Shown here one piece after another: positions 52,037-61,589 of a stretch of DNA of 63,656 bases. How positions within the stretch are numbered: position 1 is the first letter of the stretch; each line of letters starts with the position of its first letter. The DNA is from an uncultured Bacteroidaceae bacterium. Its GTDB lineage: Bacteria; Bacteroidota; Bacteroidia; Bacteroidales; Bacteroidaceae. The notes beneath the pieces were generated by a model that made no database searches, was not told the DNA's origin, and saw only the letters and a list, made by a program, of their open reading frames with translations. The position numbers and the translations under genes were made by a program. The stretch lies in the NCBI GenBank assembly GCA_944320955.1, contig CALUJL010000033.1:1-63656 (forward strand). The letters run 5' to 3'.

Positions 52037-53248
52037 TCAGAAGGAGTATTGCAGCTGGATTGTGCCGGAGTGCTGCGCCAGCCCGAGGTCGTCGTTGTCG
52101 CGGTCGAGCTGTGTCTCGTGGCCGGTGCGGCCGGTGAACTGGTACATGGCCTGCAGCTTGAGGTTGCAGTTTTTGAAAAAGTAGTTGAACCCCACGGCCG
52201 GCATGTTGAGGAACCCGTCCTTGGAGGCTCCGTTGCGGTTGAAGAAGTCGTAGCGCGCGGCCAGCTGGAGGCGGGGGGCCACGAAATATCCGCCCTGCAG
52301 GTATCCGCCGTAGTAGTCGTAAGTCTTGTCGATCTTCTGCCGCTCGGTGAAGGAGACGTGCATGTAGTAGGCCTCGGCGCCGAGGTAGAGGCGCCCCTTG
52401 AGCATGGCGAACTCCAGCCCGAGGCGGGTGTCGTTGGTGCTTTCGCTCTCGCTCTCGACGTTGAGGTTGGCGCTCAGGCCGAGCATCCACTTGTCTTCGT
52501 GGAGACGGTCGGGGCTGCCTTGCGTGGCGGGCATGACGCCCCGGGGCATGAAGGTGAGGCGCCCGGCGTAGAGGAGCGAGGGAATGTGCCAGTCGTCGCT
52601 GAGGGTTTTCGTGGCGGTGTTGACCGAAGCGCCGGTCCCGTTGAAGATTCCCACCTCGTAGCCGAACTTGTCGGCCACGAGGCCGTGGGCTTCCACGCCG
52701 AGGTCGAAGCCGGTGCCGATTTGGGGCGTCACGGCGTTCAGCGAGTAGGGCATGATGACGGCCGCGGTGAGGGACGTGGGGAGCACGGGCATGAGGGTTT
52801 CGCCCAGCGTCGTCAGGTAGGCGTGGGAAAAGGGGGTCTTGAATTTTCCGATCCGCAGGGCGAAGGAGCGCTTGAGGGCCACGTCGATCCAGGCCTGCTG
52901 CAGGATGGCCGCGCCGCTTGCCGCCGCGTTGATGGAGAGGTTGAAGGCCACGCGGCCGAAGGCCTTGCCCGTGAAGCCGAGCACGGCGTAGGGGACGGAA
53001 AATCCCGAGTTGGCCAGGTTGTCCTGGTTGTAGGCCTTGTCGAGGCCTTCGTCGTCGTACCAGTTGACTTGCGCCGCCGTCTGTACCAGCATGTAGGGCT
53101 TGAATACGAAGTCGGCCTTGCGCGTCTGGATGGAGAATCCCTCGCGCCCAGCCAGGGACACGACGCCGTTTTCGCTGTCTTCTTCGTATTGCGCCCGGGC
53201 CAGGAGCGGGAGCATTGCCACAAGGGCGAGGAGGATGGTTTTTTTCAT
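52037..53248 (-). CDS. Porin O/P-like outer-membrane protein
   Basis: A 403-residue outer-membrane beta-barrel resembling phosphate-selective porins O and P. Signal peptide (LLALVAMLPLLARAQ), then GFSIQTRKADFVFKPYMLVQ, FNLSINAAASGAAILQQAWI and RIGKFKTPF typical of the family, ending in a C-terminal aromatic strand (IQLQYSF). The substrate is not predictable. The start at 53248 gives a clean signal peptide; the frame is open further upstream. It lies 41 nt after the di-heme oxidoreductase gene. Confidence 0.85.
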   Translation of the reverse strand: MKKTILLALVAMLPLLARAQYEEDSENGVVSLAGREGFSIQTRKADFVFKPYMLVQTAAQVNWYDDEGLDKAYNQDNLANSGFSVPYAVLGFTGKAFGRVAFNLSINAAASGAAILQQAWIDVALKRSFALRIGKFKTPFSHAYLTTLGETLMPVLPTSLTAAVIMPYSLNAVTPQIGTGFDLGVEAHGLVADKFGYEVGIFNGTGASVNTATKTLSDDWHIPSLLYAGRLTFMPRGVMPATQGSPDRLHEDKWMLGLSANLNVESESESTNDTRLGLEFAMLKGRLYLGAEAYYMHVSFTERQKIDKTYDYYGGYLQGGYFVAPRLQLAARYDFFNRNGASKDGFLNMPAVGFNYFFKNCNLKLQAMYQFTGRTGHETQLDRDNDDLGLAQHSGTIQLQYSF

Positions 53249-53289
53249 AGCAGGATGTTTCTTTTTTCGGATGGATGGGAGAGTTGTGG

Positions 53290-54732
53290 TCATAGGGAGT
53301 TGAGGAATTGGATGAGCGCGTCGCGGTCGCTGCGGCTCATGTTCTTGAAGAGGTTCTTCGAGGCTTCGCCCTCGCCGCCGTGCCAGAGGATGGCTTCCGT
53401 CAGGTTGCGGGCGCGCCCGTCGTGGAGGAAGTAGGTGTGTCCGTTTACCTTTTCCTGCAGGCCTATGCCCCAGAGCGGCGTGGTGCGCCACTCGTTTCCG
53501 CGGGCCAGGCCGCTGACGTAGTTGTCATTCAGCCCCACTCCCATGATTTCGCTGCCCATGTCGTGCAGGAGGAAGTCGGAGTAGGGGTGGATAGTCTGGC
53601 CGCCGAGCCAGGTGAGCTGCGTGCCCAGCAGCAGGGTGGAGCCGCGCGGCTGCGTGTGGAGCGTAGGGGTATGGCAGAGGTGGCACTTGGCTTGGTAGAA
53701 CATCTGCTCGCCCCGCTGGACGACGGGGTCGCCCACACCTCGCCGTGCCGGCACGCCGAGGCCCTGCATGTAGAGGTCGACGTCTTCCATTTCCTCGGCG
53801 CTTATGTCGAGCTGGTCATACGTCAGGCCCATCATGCTGCCCTGGTCCATCTGCGTCTGCCCTTCGCAGATTTCCTCCGGGTAGCGGCTGTTGGTGACGC
53901 CCATGTCGCTGCTGAAGCCGAGCTCCACGGTCAGGTCGGCATGTTGTGCCTTGTTTCCGCTCAGGCCCAGCTGCAGTTTCCCCTTTTCGGTGATGTAGTT
54001 GGCACGGCCGCTGATGCCGTATTCCGGATAATTGCTGCGGGCGGCCAGCAGTTCTATCTCGTGCCGGTCGATGGCCATCATGGGCCCCATGCCGACATGC
54101 CTTAGGGGGATGCGCACGGTGCAGAAGAGATCTTCCGGCGCGATGCTGTCCGCGTACCATTCGGTGATGGTGTATTCCGGATAGCACAGCTCGTAAGGCT
54201 CGCCGTCGGGGAAGGCTCCCGCCTCGTAGTGCCACTCGACGCTGAGTTTGCCTTCGGGTTTCACGCCGTAGATGGCCTGGTCGTGGAGGACGCGGCCGTA
54301 GTTTTGGAAAAAGGCGCCGTTCTTGCGGCTGACGTAGACCAGCATGGAGGAGAAACCGTAGGAGCCGCTTCCGCCCTGGCCGTGTACTCCGCCGCCGTTC
54401 CACAGCTCCGGCCTGGTGCGTCCGGCGTTGCGGTGGCAGCTTCCGCAGGAGTATCCGGCGTAGACCGGCCCCAGTCCTTCGCCGGTGGAGCGGGCATCGT
54501 CGTAGAGACCGTCGCCGTCGCGGAAACGGAGTGCATAGTCGGGGTCGGCATCGATCCAGTCCGCCTGTGTGTCGTAGGCTACGGAACTGTTCAGGAATAC
54601 GGTGGAAATCCCGGCCGAGAGGGCATATCCTTCGGGAATCTCCATGTCCCCGGCGTCCATTCCCTCGTCGTCGCAGGCGGGGAGGGCTGCCGCGAGGGCG
54701 AAGAGGGGGAGAAGAATTGTTGAATGCTTCAT
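53290..54732 (-). CDS. Di-heme oxidoreductase lipoprotein
   Basis: A 480-residue lipoprotein (lipobox ALPAC, Cys20) of the di-heme oxidoreductase (DHOR, putative thiol-oxidoreductase) family. Two c-type heme motifs are visible: CGSCH at residues 96-100 and CHLCH at 350-354; the family signatures HGQGGSGSYGFS, DVDLYMQGLGVPARRG and FLHDGRARNLTEAILWHGGE are present. In several Gram-negative bacteria such proteins are encoded with imelysin proteins in iron-regulated operons, as here. It probably acts at the outer-membrane or periplasmic face. Confidence 0.88.
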   Translation of the reverse strand: MKHSTILLPLFALAAALPACDDEGMDAGDMEIPEGYALSAGISTVFLNSSVAYDTQADWIDADPDYALRFRDGDGLYDDARSTGEGLGPVYAGYSCGSCHRNAGRTRPELWNGGGVHGQGGSGSYGFSSMLVYVSRKNGAFFQNYGRVLHDQAIYGVKPEGKLSVEWHYEAGAFPDGEPYELCYPEYTITEWYADSIAPEDLFCTVRIPLRHVGMGPMMAIDRHEIELLAARSNYPEYGISGRANYITEKGKLQLGLSGNKAQHADLTVELGFSSDMGVTNSRYPEEICEGQTQMDQGSMMGLTYDQLDISAEEMEDVDLYMQGLGVPARRGVGDPVVQRGEQMFYQAKCHLCHTPTLHTQPRGSTLLLGTQLTWLGGQTIHPYSDFLLHDMGSEIMGVGLNDNYVSGLARGNEWRTTPLWGIGLQEKVNGHTYFLHDGRARNLTEAILWHGGEGEASKNLFKNMSRSDRDALIQFLNSL

Positions 54733-54771
54733 CGTCGTATTGTCGTTTTACGCATGAGTTTTATACCATAG

Positions 54772-54809
54772 AAGTGAAGGCAGTCCCCGGAGGGACTTGG
54801 CCTTCACTT
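54772..54809 (-). promoter_or_regulatory. Interrupted hairpin between imelysin and di-heme genes
   Basis: Inverted repeat of 9 bp (54772-54780 with 54101-type partner at 54801-54809) continued by an inner 6-bp stem (54782-54787 with 54792-54797). On the minus strand an AT-rich tract follows rather than a T-run. It could attenuate transcription between the two genes or stabilise the upstream mRNA. Confidence 0.5.
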
Positions 54810-54843
54810 GCAGAGGGGTTGCGCCGCGCGCAGTGGTGCTGTA

Positions 54844-56037
54844 TTATTGCACGGTGCGCGGGTTCCCGTTTTTGAAGAGGAGGAACTCCAGTGTGTGGAA
54901 GCCCCGCACGTTCTGGGCGGCGGTGATGTCTTCTTCCGAGTCTCCGTCGCTCCAGTCGAGGTCGTCATAGCGGCCGGATTCCAGAATGTTGACGATGGCT
55001 ACCTGGTCGAGCGGCCAGCTGTCCATGTTCGGGTCGAGGCCGAGGGCGTCGACCGGCCCGAAGAGGAAGGCTTCGCTCTGCTCCCACGGCGTGCGGGCTT
55101 CGAGCCAGGCTTCGCAAGCGGCTTCGAAGGTGTCGTTGGAGGGAGCGTTGTAGAAGTTGTCCACTGCGGCGCGGAGCAGGGAGTTCTTCTCTTTCAGGTC
55201 CTTGTAGGTGGGCAGGATGACGAAATCGGTGTATTGGGCTACGACTTGGTCAAGCTCTTCCTTGGTGAGGGCCTGGCTGCTGAGTCCGCTCTGGACGGCG
55301 TTTCGCAATTGGGTGTCGAGGATGTCGCCGAGGGCGATGCAGGCTTGCTGGGCTACGGGCACCTCGGCTGCCCCGATGTTGTTGCGGAAAGGCTGGGGGA
55401 TGTCGAGGATTGCGTTCTTGGCGCTCTCGATGGCGGCCAGCACTTGCTGGTTGAGTGTGGGGTTGATGCGCTCCACGACGCTGCAGAGGGAGTGCTGGCT
55501 GACGGTACTGTCGGTGGTCCCGAAATAAGCGTTGCGGATGGAGCGGATGTTGTTGGCATAGTCGTCGCGGGAGTGGAAGCTATACCAGGACTCCACGGCA
55601 TAGAGCGCTTCGGTGTAGCGGCCGGCGGTGTACTTGCGGTAGGGGTCGCCTATCTTTTCGTTGCCCACTTCGTCGGTAATCTCGACGCACTTGTCGATGA
55701 TTTCGGTGATGCAGTCCGTCACGTCCGTATAGGAGCCTCCGTTGTGGAGCTTGAAGGTTTCCTTGAAGGCCGGGCCGCCGTCGTAGCTTGTCTCCCAGCT
55801 GTCGTAGAGGGTGGCTGCGTCCTGCTCCAGGAGGAGGGCCACCTGGCGGGCGTAGTTGCGCCAGCTCTGGGAGTTGGCGGCTGTGTAGTTGAGATTGGCG
55901 GCTTTGTCGAACTCGCCGCCTCCGCCTCCTCCGCCGCCGGGGTTGGAGGGTTCGTCGTCGCTGCACGAGGTGTTTGCGAAACAGGTGAGGGCCAGTCCCA
56001 GGCAGAACAGGGCCCGATGGAGAAATTTTGTGCTCAT
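54844..56037 (-). CDS. Imelysin-family lipoprotein (peptidase M75 family)
   Basis: A 397-residue lipoprotein (lipobox NTSC, Cys25, then a Gly-rich linker) of the imelysin/insulin-cleaving-membrane-protease group. The mostly helical sequence ends with the family motif GFHTLEFLLF (GxHxxE, His about 381). Imelysins are generally iron-regulated and linked to iron uptake; protease activity is doubtful for most. It lies between a porin gene (40 nt upstream) and the di-heme oxidoreductase gene (111 nt downstream). Confidence 0.88.
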   Translation of the reverse strand: MSTKFLHRALFCLGLALTCFANTSCSDDEPSNPGGGGGGGGEFDKAANLNYTAANSQSWRNYARQVALLLEQDAATLYDSWETSYDGGPAFKETFKLHNGGSYTDVTDCITEIIDKCVEITDEVGNEKIGDPYRKYTAGRYTEALYAVESWYSFHSRDDYANNIRSIRNAYFGTTDSTVSQHSLCSVVERINPTLNQQVLAAIESAKNAILDIPQPFRNNIGAAEVPVAQQACIALGDILDTQLRNAVQSGLSSQALTKEELDQVVAQYTDFVILPTYKDLKEKNSLLRAAVDNFYNAPSNDTFEAACEAWLEARTPWEQSEAFLFGPVDALGLDPNMDSWPLDQVAIVNILESGRYDDLDWSDGDSEEDITAAQNVRGFHTLEFLLFKNGNPRTVQ

Positions 56038-56077
56038 TGTGGATTGTTTATTTAGATGTTGTTAGGAATATGTGTGC

Positions 56078-57412
56078 TCATTTGCTCCAGAACCACCCTA
56101 CGTAGGCCACGCCGAGGGCGAATTCGTTTTCGTTGTTGTACTTGCCTCCGCCTATGCGGCGCGTGGTGTAGTCGGCCTTGAATACGAGGTTCGGCAGCGC
56201 GCGCCAGTTGAGTCCGGCGGTCCACATGCTCACCTTTTCGCGCTCGTCGGCAGCCTGGCGGGTGACGACCTCCTCTTGGGGGTTGTAATACTCATAGCGC
56301 GCGAAGGGCCAGAGGGAGGGGAATTTTTCCAGCCCCGTGATGTTGCGCAGGTTGAGGCCGAGCTCGGCGCCGTAGCTGACGGCGCGTTTGGCTATCGGCG
56401 TGGTGCGGCTGTAGGGGCTCTTGCTGCCGAGGGCGGAGTTTACGCTGGAGAGCTGGGCGGAGTTGCCGAGGTTGCCGAAGATGCAATTGCCGCGGAAGGT
56501 GAGGTAGGGGCACTGGTATTGTGCGTCCACCGTATAAATGCGCAGGGGTATCCGGCCTATGCTCTTGTAGTAGTCGGGCTTGTCGGAATTGGAGCCGATG
56601 TCGCGGCAGAAATACCAGGAGGCGCCCACGCGCAGGCCGGGCACTCCGCGGTAGTCGATGCGGGCCACGTAGGCGGGGGAGGTGAAGTTGTCGAACTCGA
56701 AGATGCTTGTCTTGCCGCCCGCTGCCCAGGAGGTGCGGTCGAAGCCGTTGGCGTTGAGCCCGGCCACGAGCATGGCCTGGTAGTCGAAGGTGGCCCATCC
56801 GCTGCCCAGCGTGCCGAAGAGGCTGATGCCCGTCTCGTGCCAGGTGGAGGGGATGATGTGCGTTTCGCCCTCGGGGCGCGAGGTGCCGAAGAAATTGACG
56901 GGCTCGTGGTGGGCGTTGGTCAGGCCTATGGGGAGCACCATGTGCCCCACGCGCACGTTGAGCTCGGGGAGGATGAGGCGGGTGATGTGGAATTGTTCGA
57001 GGGCCACTTCGCCGCCTTTCTCGACCTCGGTCTCGTATTCTCCGTTCTCGCTGTTCTCCAGCTCGTAGGCTGCGCCTGTCCCGCCGGCTTCGAACTCGAT
57101 TTCGGCGCCGAGCGCCCAGCGGTCCGTAAATTTGTAGTCGAGGGCCAGGACGAAGCGGGGGATGGAGATGGTGTTGCGCCGGGCGTCGGCGTTGCCTTCG
57201 GTGCTGCCGTAGTAGCGGTTGATGCCGTAGTCCTTGAAGTTGGCCAGTATCTCCCCGTATCCGCCTACGCGCAGGCGGGAGAAGGTGTCGTAGTCGGCCG
57301 TGGCTCCCTGGCCGCGGCTGTCCGCAGGTGCCTCGCCTTGGGGCGTCCCGGCCCAGAGGAAGCCGGTTGCCAGCAGGCAGGAAGCGGAAAGAAGGGTGCG
57401 TTTAAGTTTCAT
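56078..57412 (-). CDS. Outer-membrane porin-like beta-barrel
   Basis: A 444-residue outer-membrane protein with a signal peptide (ending FLWAG), a first strand RLRVGGYGEILANF and alternating barrel strands such as DARRNTISIPRFVLALDYKF, LPELNVRVGHMVLPIGLTN and the C-terminal FALGVAYVGWFW. It resembles Bacteroidetes porins of unknown specificity. It is the first gene of the cluster with imelysin, di-heme oxidoreductase, second porin and heme lipoprotein, and has a TACCTTTG element upstream. Confidence 0.82.
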   Translation of the reverse strand: MKLKRTLLSASCLLATGFLWAGTPQGEAPADSRGQGATADYDTFSRLRVGGYGEILANFKDYGINRYYGSTEGNADARRNTISIPRFVLALDYKFTDRWALGAEIEFEAGGTGAAYELENSENGEYETEVEKGGEVALEQFHITRLILPELNVRVGHMVLPIGLTNAHHEPVNFFGTSRPEGETHIIPSTWHETGISLFGTLGSGWATFDYQAMLVAGLNANGFDRTSWAAGGKTSIFEFDNFTSPAYVARIDYRGVPGLRVGASWYFCRDIGSNSDKPDYYKSIGRIPLRIYTVDAQYQCPYLTFRGNCIFGNLGNSAQLSSVNSALGSKSPYSRTTPIAKRAVSYGAELGLNLRNITGLEKFPSLWPFARYEYYNPQEEVVTRQAADEREKVSMWTAGLNWRALPNLVFKADYTTRRIGGGKYNNENEFALGVAYVGWFWSK

Positions 57413-57441
57413 TCTGTTCTTTTTGCTTTAAATTCCGGCTG

Positions 57442-57449
57442 CAAAGGTA
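57442..57449 (-). promoter_or_regulatory. -7 promoter element of the envelope/iron cluster
   Basis: TACCTTTG on the minus strand, 30 nt upstream of the start at 57412. Confidence 0.5.
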
Positions 57450-57504
57450 GAGGCGTCAAGTTGTGTGGGAAATACCTAAAAATGCTGAAACAGGAGGCTG
57501 CCGC

Positions 57505-57553
57505 TACTCACTTTTCGGGAGGCGGACGGGGGCTTTTTTGCGAATACTCACTT
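57505..57553. promoter_or_regulatory. Direct repeat, possible operator
   Basis: TACTCACTT occurs at 57505-57513 and 57545-57553, exactly 40 bp apart (about four helical turns), between the divergent iron cluster and hemerythrin promoters. A dimeric regulator could bind both copies on one DNA face. Inference only. Confidence 0.35.
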
Positions 57554-57560
57554 GTGGGGA

Positions 57561-57591
57561 TTGCGCGGCGAGGGGTTTTTCCGTTCCTTTG
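57561..57591 (+). promoter_or_regulatory. Probable promoter of hemerythrin-regulator pair
   Basis: TTG (57561-57563), 20 nt, TTCCTTTG (57584-57591), one mismatch to TAnnTTTG, with the same spacing as other promoters here. Confidence 0.45.
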
Positions 57592-57625
57592 CAGGCGAAA
57601 AGGGAGGGTACACCTTAGTCTTATA

Positions 57626-57692
57626 GGGAAAAGCGCTGCCGCTTTTAGGAAAAAGTGCCTGCGCTTTTCGGGAAAAGACGCGGGGCTTTCCC
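57626..57692. repeat. Dispersed palindromic repeat cluster 13
   Basis: Three units, including a perfect AAAAGCG-CTGC-CGCTTTT hairpin at 57629-57646, in the presumed 5' untranslated region of the hemerythrin gene. Confidence 0.8.
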
Positions 57693-57710
57693 GTAAAAGA
57701 CCTTACGCTT

Positions 57711-58409
57711 ATGCATCCACATGGCAATTATCTTCCGGGCGACAAGATGCGCAATCTGATTTGCGAGAACTACTTGCTGCTCCAGGTGTTGAGCCGTTTC
57801 GGGATTCCCCTGGGCTTCGGCGACAAGACGGTAGAGGAAGTCTGCCGGGAGAGGGGCGTGGACTGCCGGACTTTCCTGGCGGTCGTCAACTTTACGCTCG
57901 ACGGTTGCTGCCGGATGGCCGGGGAGGGGGAGGAAATCTCCGTGCCCTCGCTGATGGACTACCTGCAGCAGTCGCACCATTACTTCCTGGATTTCTACCT
58001 TCCCGCCATACGGCGCAAGCTCATCGAGGCCATCGACTGCTCCTCGGAGCACAAGATAGCCTGGCTCATCCTGCGCTTCTATGACGAATACGTGGGCGAA
58101 GTGCGCAAGCACATGGCCTACGAGGACGAAAACGTCTTCCCCTACGTCTCCGCCCTGCTCCGCGGGGAGCGGCCGCCGCACTACAGGATCGACACGTTTG
58201 CCCGCCATCACGGCGCCATTGAGGAGCGCCTGACGGAGCTGAAGAACATCATTATCCAATATTATCCCGAGCAGGAAAAGAATCTGCTGCTCAATGCGAC
58301 GCTGCTTGACCTGTTTTCCTGCGAGCGGGAGCTGGCCCAGCACTGCAAGGTGGAGGATCTGCTTTTCGTCCCTGCCGTGGCCTCTCTGGAGAGGAGGAGC
58401 GGGCAATGA
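57711..58409 (+). CDS. Hemerythrin-domain protein (ScdA/RIC-like)
   Basis: A 232-residue protein with an N-terminal segment (LLQVLSRFGIPLGFGDKTVE) like that of the iron-sulfur cluster repair protein ScdA/YtfE and a C-terminal four-helix di-iron hemerythrin domain. Metal ligands are visible in SHHYFLDFY, VRKHMAYEDE (HxxxE), FARHHGAIEE and QHCKVED. The family repairs Fe-S clusters or senses oxygen or nitric oxide. It overlaps the LuxR-type regulator gene by four bases, so protein and regulator are coupled. Confidence 0.87.
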   Translation: MHPHGNYLPGDKMRNLICENYLLLQVLSRFGIPLGFGDKTVEEVCRERGVDCRTFLAVVNFTLDGCCRMAGEGEEISVPSLMDYLQQSHHYFLDFYLPAIRRKLIEAIDCSSEHKIAWLILRFYDEYVGEVRKHMAYEDENVFPYVSALLRGERPPHYRIDTFARHHGAIEERLTELKNIIIQYYPEQEKNLLLNATLLDLFSCERELAQHCKVEDLLFVPAVASLERRSGQ

Positions 58410-59014
58410 GGCAGAGTGAAGCCCTGTATGTGGCGGTCGGCGAGTCGTCGGCCGTCTTGAGGAGCGGCCTGAGCGCCGTCCTCCAGCACTTGCCGGAGCT
58501 GCACGTGCACGTCGTGGAGGCGGCCTCGCCCGAAGCGCTGGACCGCTGCCTGCACGGGCACCGCATCGACCTGCTCATCGTGAATCCGGCCTTCGGCGGA
58601 TGGTTTGACCTGGAGGCCTTCCGGGCCAGCCCGCTGGCCGCAGGGGTGAAATGCCTGGCCCTGCCCGTGGCCGTGCCCGACGCTTCGCTCCTGGAGGGCT
58701 ACGACGCTGTGCTCTCCCTCTACGACGAACCGGAGAAAATCAAGGAGACCATCGTGCGCCTGCTCCACATGAAACCCGAAGAGCCCGAGCAGGAGGCGCT
58801 CTCCCTGCGGGAGCGGGAAATCATAGTCTGCGTGGTGAAAGGCATGACCAACAAGGAGATTGCCGAGAAGCTCTACCTCTCGATCCATACGGTCACGACG
58901 CACCGGCGCAACATTGCCCGCAAACTCCAGATCCATTCTCCCGCGGGGCTGACGATCTATGCCATCGTCAACAAACTCGTGGAGCTCTCCGATGTGAAGA
59001 CCGACCAGTTCTGA
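58406..59014 (+). CDS. LuxR-type response regulator with degenerate receiver
   Basis: A 202-residue regulator with an N-terminal receiver-like domain and a C-terminal LuxR helix-turn-helix (LSLREREIIVCVVKGMTNKE, IAEKLYLSIHTVTTHRRNI). The expected phosphoacceptor position reads Asn (DLLIVNPAFGG), so control by phosphorylation is unlikely; it may respond to protein partners or to the hemerythrin protein encoded just upstream (overlap ATGA). Comparable hemerythrin-LuxR pairs occur in other Bacteroidales as far as I recall. It ends at a bidirectional terminator. Confidence 0.88.
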   Translation: MRQSEALYVAVGESSAVLRSGLSAVLQHLPELHVHVVEAASPEALDRCLHGHRIDLLIVNPAFGGWFDLEAFRASPLAAGVKCLALPVAVPDASLLEGYDAVLSLYDEPEKIKETIVRLLHMKPEEPEQEALSLREREIIVCVVKGMTNKEIAEKLYLSIHTVTTHRRNIARKLQIHSPAGLTIYAIVNKLVELSDVKTDQF

Positions 59015-59067
59015 GCGGAAATCCCCTCCCGTCCCCGGACGGGACAGGCCAGGGGAGGCAAAAAAAA

Positions 59068-59097
59068 CGGCAGCGGGGACAGAGGTCTCCGCTGCCG
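59068..59097. terminator. Intrinsic terminator between convergent genes
   Basis: A 9-bp stem (59068-59076 with 59089-59097); on the minus strand seven T residues follow, ending the rprY transcript. Confidence 0.8.
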
Positions 59098-59119
59098 GTG
59101 TCATTCCGGTGCGCCGGGT

Positions 59120-59824
<705 letters not shown>

Positions 59825-59888
59825 AGTCGGGTGTATTTTTAGAGATTAGTATTTCGGTTGTTTGTCCAAAGTCGCGGGTGTTGAGGGG

Positions 59889-61427
59889 TTATTTGCCGTC
59901 GTCTTCGCCCAGGAGCGGCAGGGTGATGGTGAAGGTGCTGCCCTCGCCCAGCTCGCTGTCCACGCGGATGCTGCCCTTATGCTCTGCGATCATTTTTTTC
60001 ACATAGGCCAGTCCCAGCCCGAAGCCCTTCACGTCGTGCCGGTTGCCGGTATGCACGCGGTAGAATTTCTCGAAGACTTTTTTGCAGTCCTCCTTCTTTA
60101 TCCCGATTCCGTTGTCGCGGATTGTGATGTAGAGGCGGGTGGCGTCGTTGCGGGTGGCTATGTGCAGGTGCAGGGGCGTATCGGGTTTGCGGTATTTCAC
60201 GGCGTTGTCCAGCAGATTGAAGATGACGTTTGTGAAATGCATCTCGTCCACGTAGATAATGTCGTCCTCCGCTTCGGTCTGGGTCTCTATGCTTCCGCCG
60301 TATTGCTCTACCTTGAGCCGGAACGTATGCACCACGCTTTCGATAAGCCCGTTGGCCGAGAGTTCTTTCATGTGGAGCGTGGCGGCGCCGCGGCGTTCGA
60401 ACATGGACATCTGGAGCACCTTTTCCACCTGGAAGCGCAGGCGCTTTGTCTCGTCGTTTATGACGCTTGTGGCGTGTTTGAGCATGGCGGGCGACTTGGC
60501 CACGTCGGGGTCTTGGAGCATTTGGGCTGCTAGGGAGATGGAAGATATGGGGGTTTTGAACTCGTGCGTCATGTTGTTGATGAAGTCGTTCTTCATCTCG
60601 GAGAGTTTCTTCTGGCGGAAGATGCTGAACATGATGAAGAGGAAGAGGATGAGCAGTATGACGGTGAAGATGAGTGCCGGGGTCATGACGGTGAGGGAGC
60701 TCACGATGTAGTCGCGGCGCATGGGGAAATGTACGGTCACGTAGCTCAGGCGGGCGGGAGGGTCGTTGGGATAGAGCACTTGCATGTAGGAGTCTTCGCT
60801 CCCGGCTTCGTCGTAGTCGGGACAGCGGTAGACTTCGTGGCCGTTGCGGTCGGTCACTTTGAAGTGGTAGGGCAGGTCGATGCCGTTGTTGAGCAGTTCG
60901 GACTTGAGGTAGCCGTCGAGGTTTCGGAAATTCACGCGGGTGCGCAGGTCGCGGCTTGAGGCGGTGGAGAGGATGGAGATGATGACTTCGTCGAGCACGT
61001 CGCGCTGGTGGCGGTAGCGCTCCTTGAGGGTTTCGCGCAGGCGGCGGTTGGATTTGGAGAAGATGCCGCCCCGGCCTGTGCTCCAGTTGGAGGAACTGCG
61101 GTATTGGGGGAAGTGCCCGTTCATCAGGTCCAGGTTGAAGTCGGAACTGAAGTCGGACAAATCGACCGAACCGGAGAAGAACGGGCTGTTTGCCGCAGTG
61201 CTGTTCTTCACTTCGTCGGGCAGGTTGAGGTCTTCTTCCAGGTATTCCAGCGTCTCGTCGCGCTCCAGATTGCGCGAGGCTTGGTAAAGTGCGCGTTTCA
61301 CGGACTCGTCGAACTGCTCATTGCGCATCTTGGCCACTTCCTCCATGTAGTTTATCTGGAGAAAGAGCAGCCCGAGGAAGCAAAAGCTCATCAAGGTGCC
61401 GAGAATCCATATGGTCCGTTTTTTCAT
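59889..61427 (-). CDS. rprX: Sensor histidine kinase
   Basis: A 512-residue membrane kinase: one N-terminal helix (WILGTLMSFCFLGLLFLQIN), a periplasmic sensor of about 220 residues, a second helix (ALIFTVILLILFLFIMFSIF), the phosphoacceptor H-box MTHEFKTPISSISL, and an HATPase with N-box FNLLDNAVKYR, G1 DNGIGIKKED and G2 GFGLGLAYV. It resembles RprX of Bacteroides; the signal is unknown. TATATTTG lies just upstream. Confidence 0.92.
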   Translation of the reverse strand: MKKRTIWILGTLMSFCFLGLLFLQINYMEEVAKMRNEQFDESVKRALYQASRNLERDETLEYLEEDLNLPDEVKNSTAANSPFFSGSVDLSDFSSDFNLDLMNGHFPQYRSSSNWSTGRGGIFSKSNRRLRETLKERYRHQRDVLDEVIISILSTASSRDLRTRVNFRNLDGYLKSELLNNGIDLPYHFKVTDRNGHEVYRCPDYDEAGSEDSYMQVLYPNDPPARLSYVTVHFPMRRDYIVSSLTVMTPALIFTVILLILFLFIMFSIFRQKKLSEMKNDFINNMTHEFKTPISSISLAAQMLQDPDVAKSPAMLKHATSVINDETKRLRFQVEKVLQMSMFERRGAATLHMKELSANGLIESVVHTFRLKVEQYGGSIETQTEAEDDIIYVDEMHFTNVIFNLLDNAVKYRKPDTPLHLHIATRNDATRLYITIRDNGIGIKKEDCKKVFEKFYRVHTGNRHDVKGFGLGLAYVKKMIAEHKGSIRVDSELGEGSTFTITLPLLGEDDGK

Positions 61428-61432
61428 GTCTG

Positions 61433-61440
61433 CAAATATA
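61433..61440 (-). promoter_or_regulatory. -7 promoter element of rprXY
   Basis: TATATTTG on the minus strand, only 5 nt upstream of the kinase ATG at 61427, implying a very short or leaderless transcript, or a slightly later start codon. Confidence 0.45.
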
Positions 61441-61589
61441 GAAACATAATTTGTCTACTGAAAAAATGAACCTTGATTTAAGCTAAATATTTATATGCTT
61501 TTAACTGTTTTGGTTCTGATGCTTGCGTTTTTGGCAACTAAATGGCTCTTCTCCAGCTTCCCGCAGGGGCTTGGAAAGATTTCATGCCG

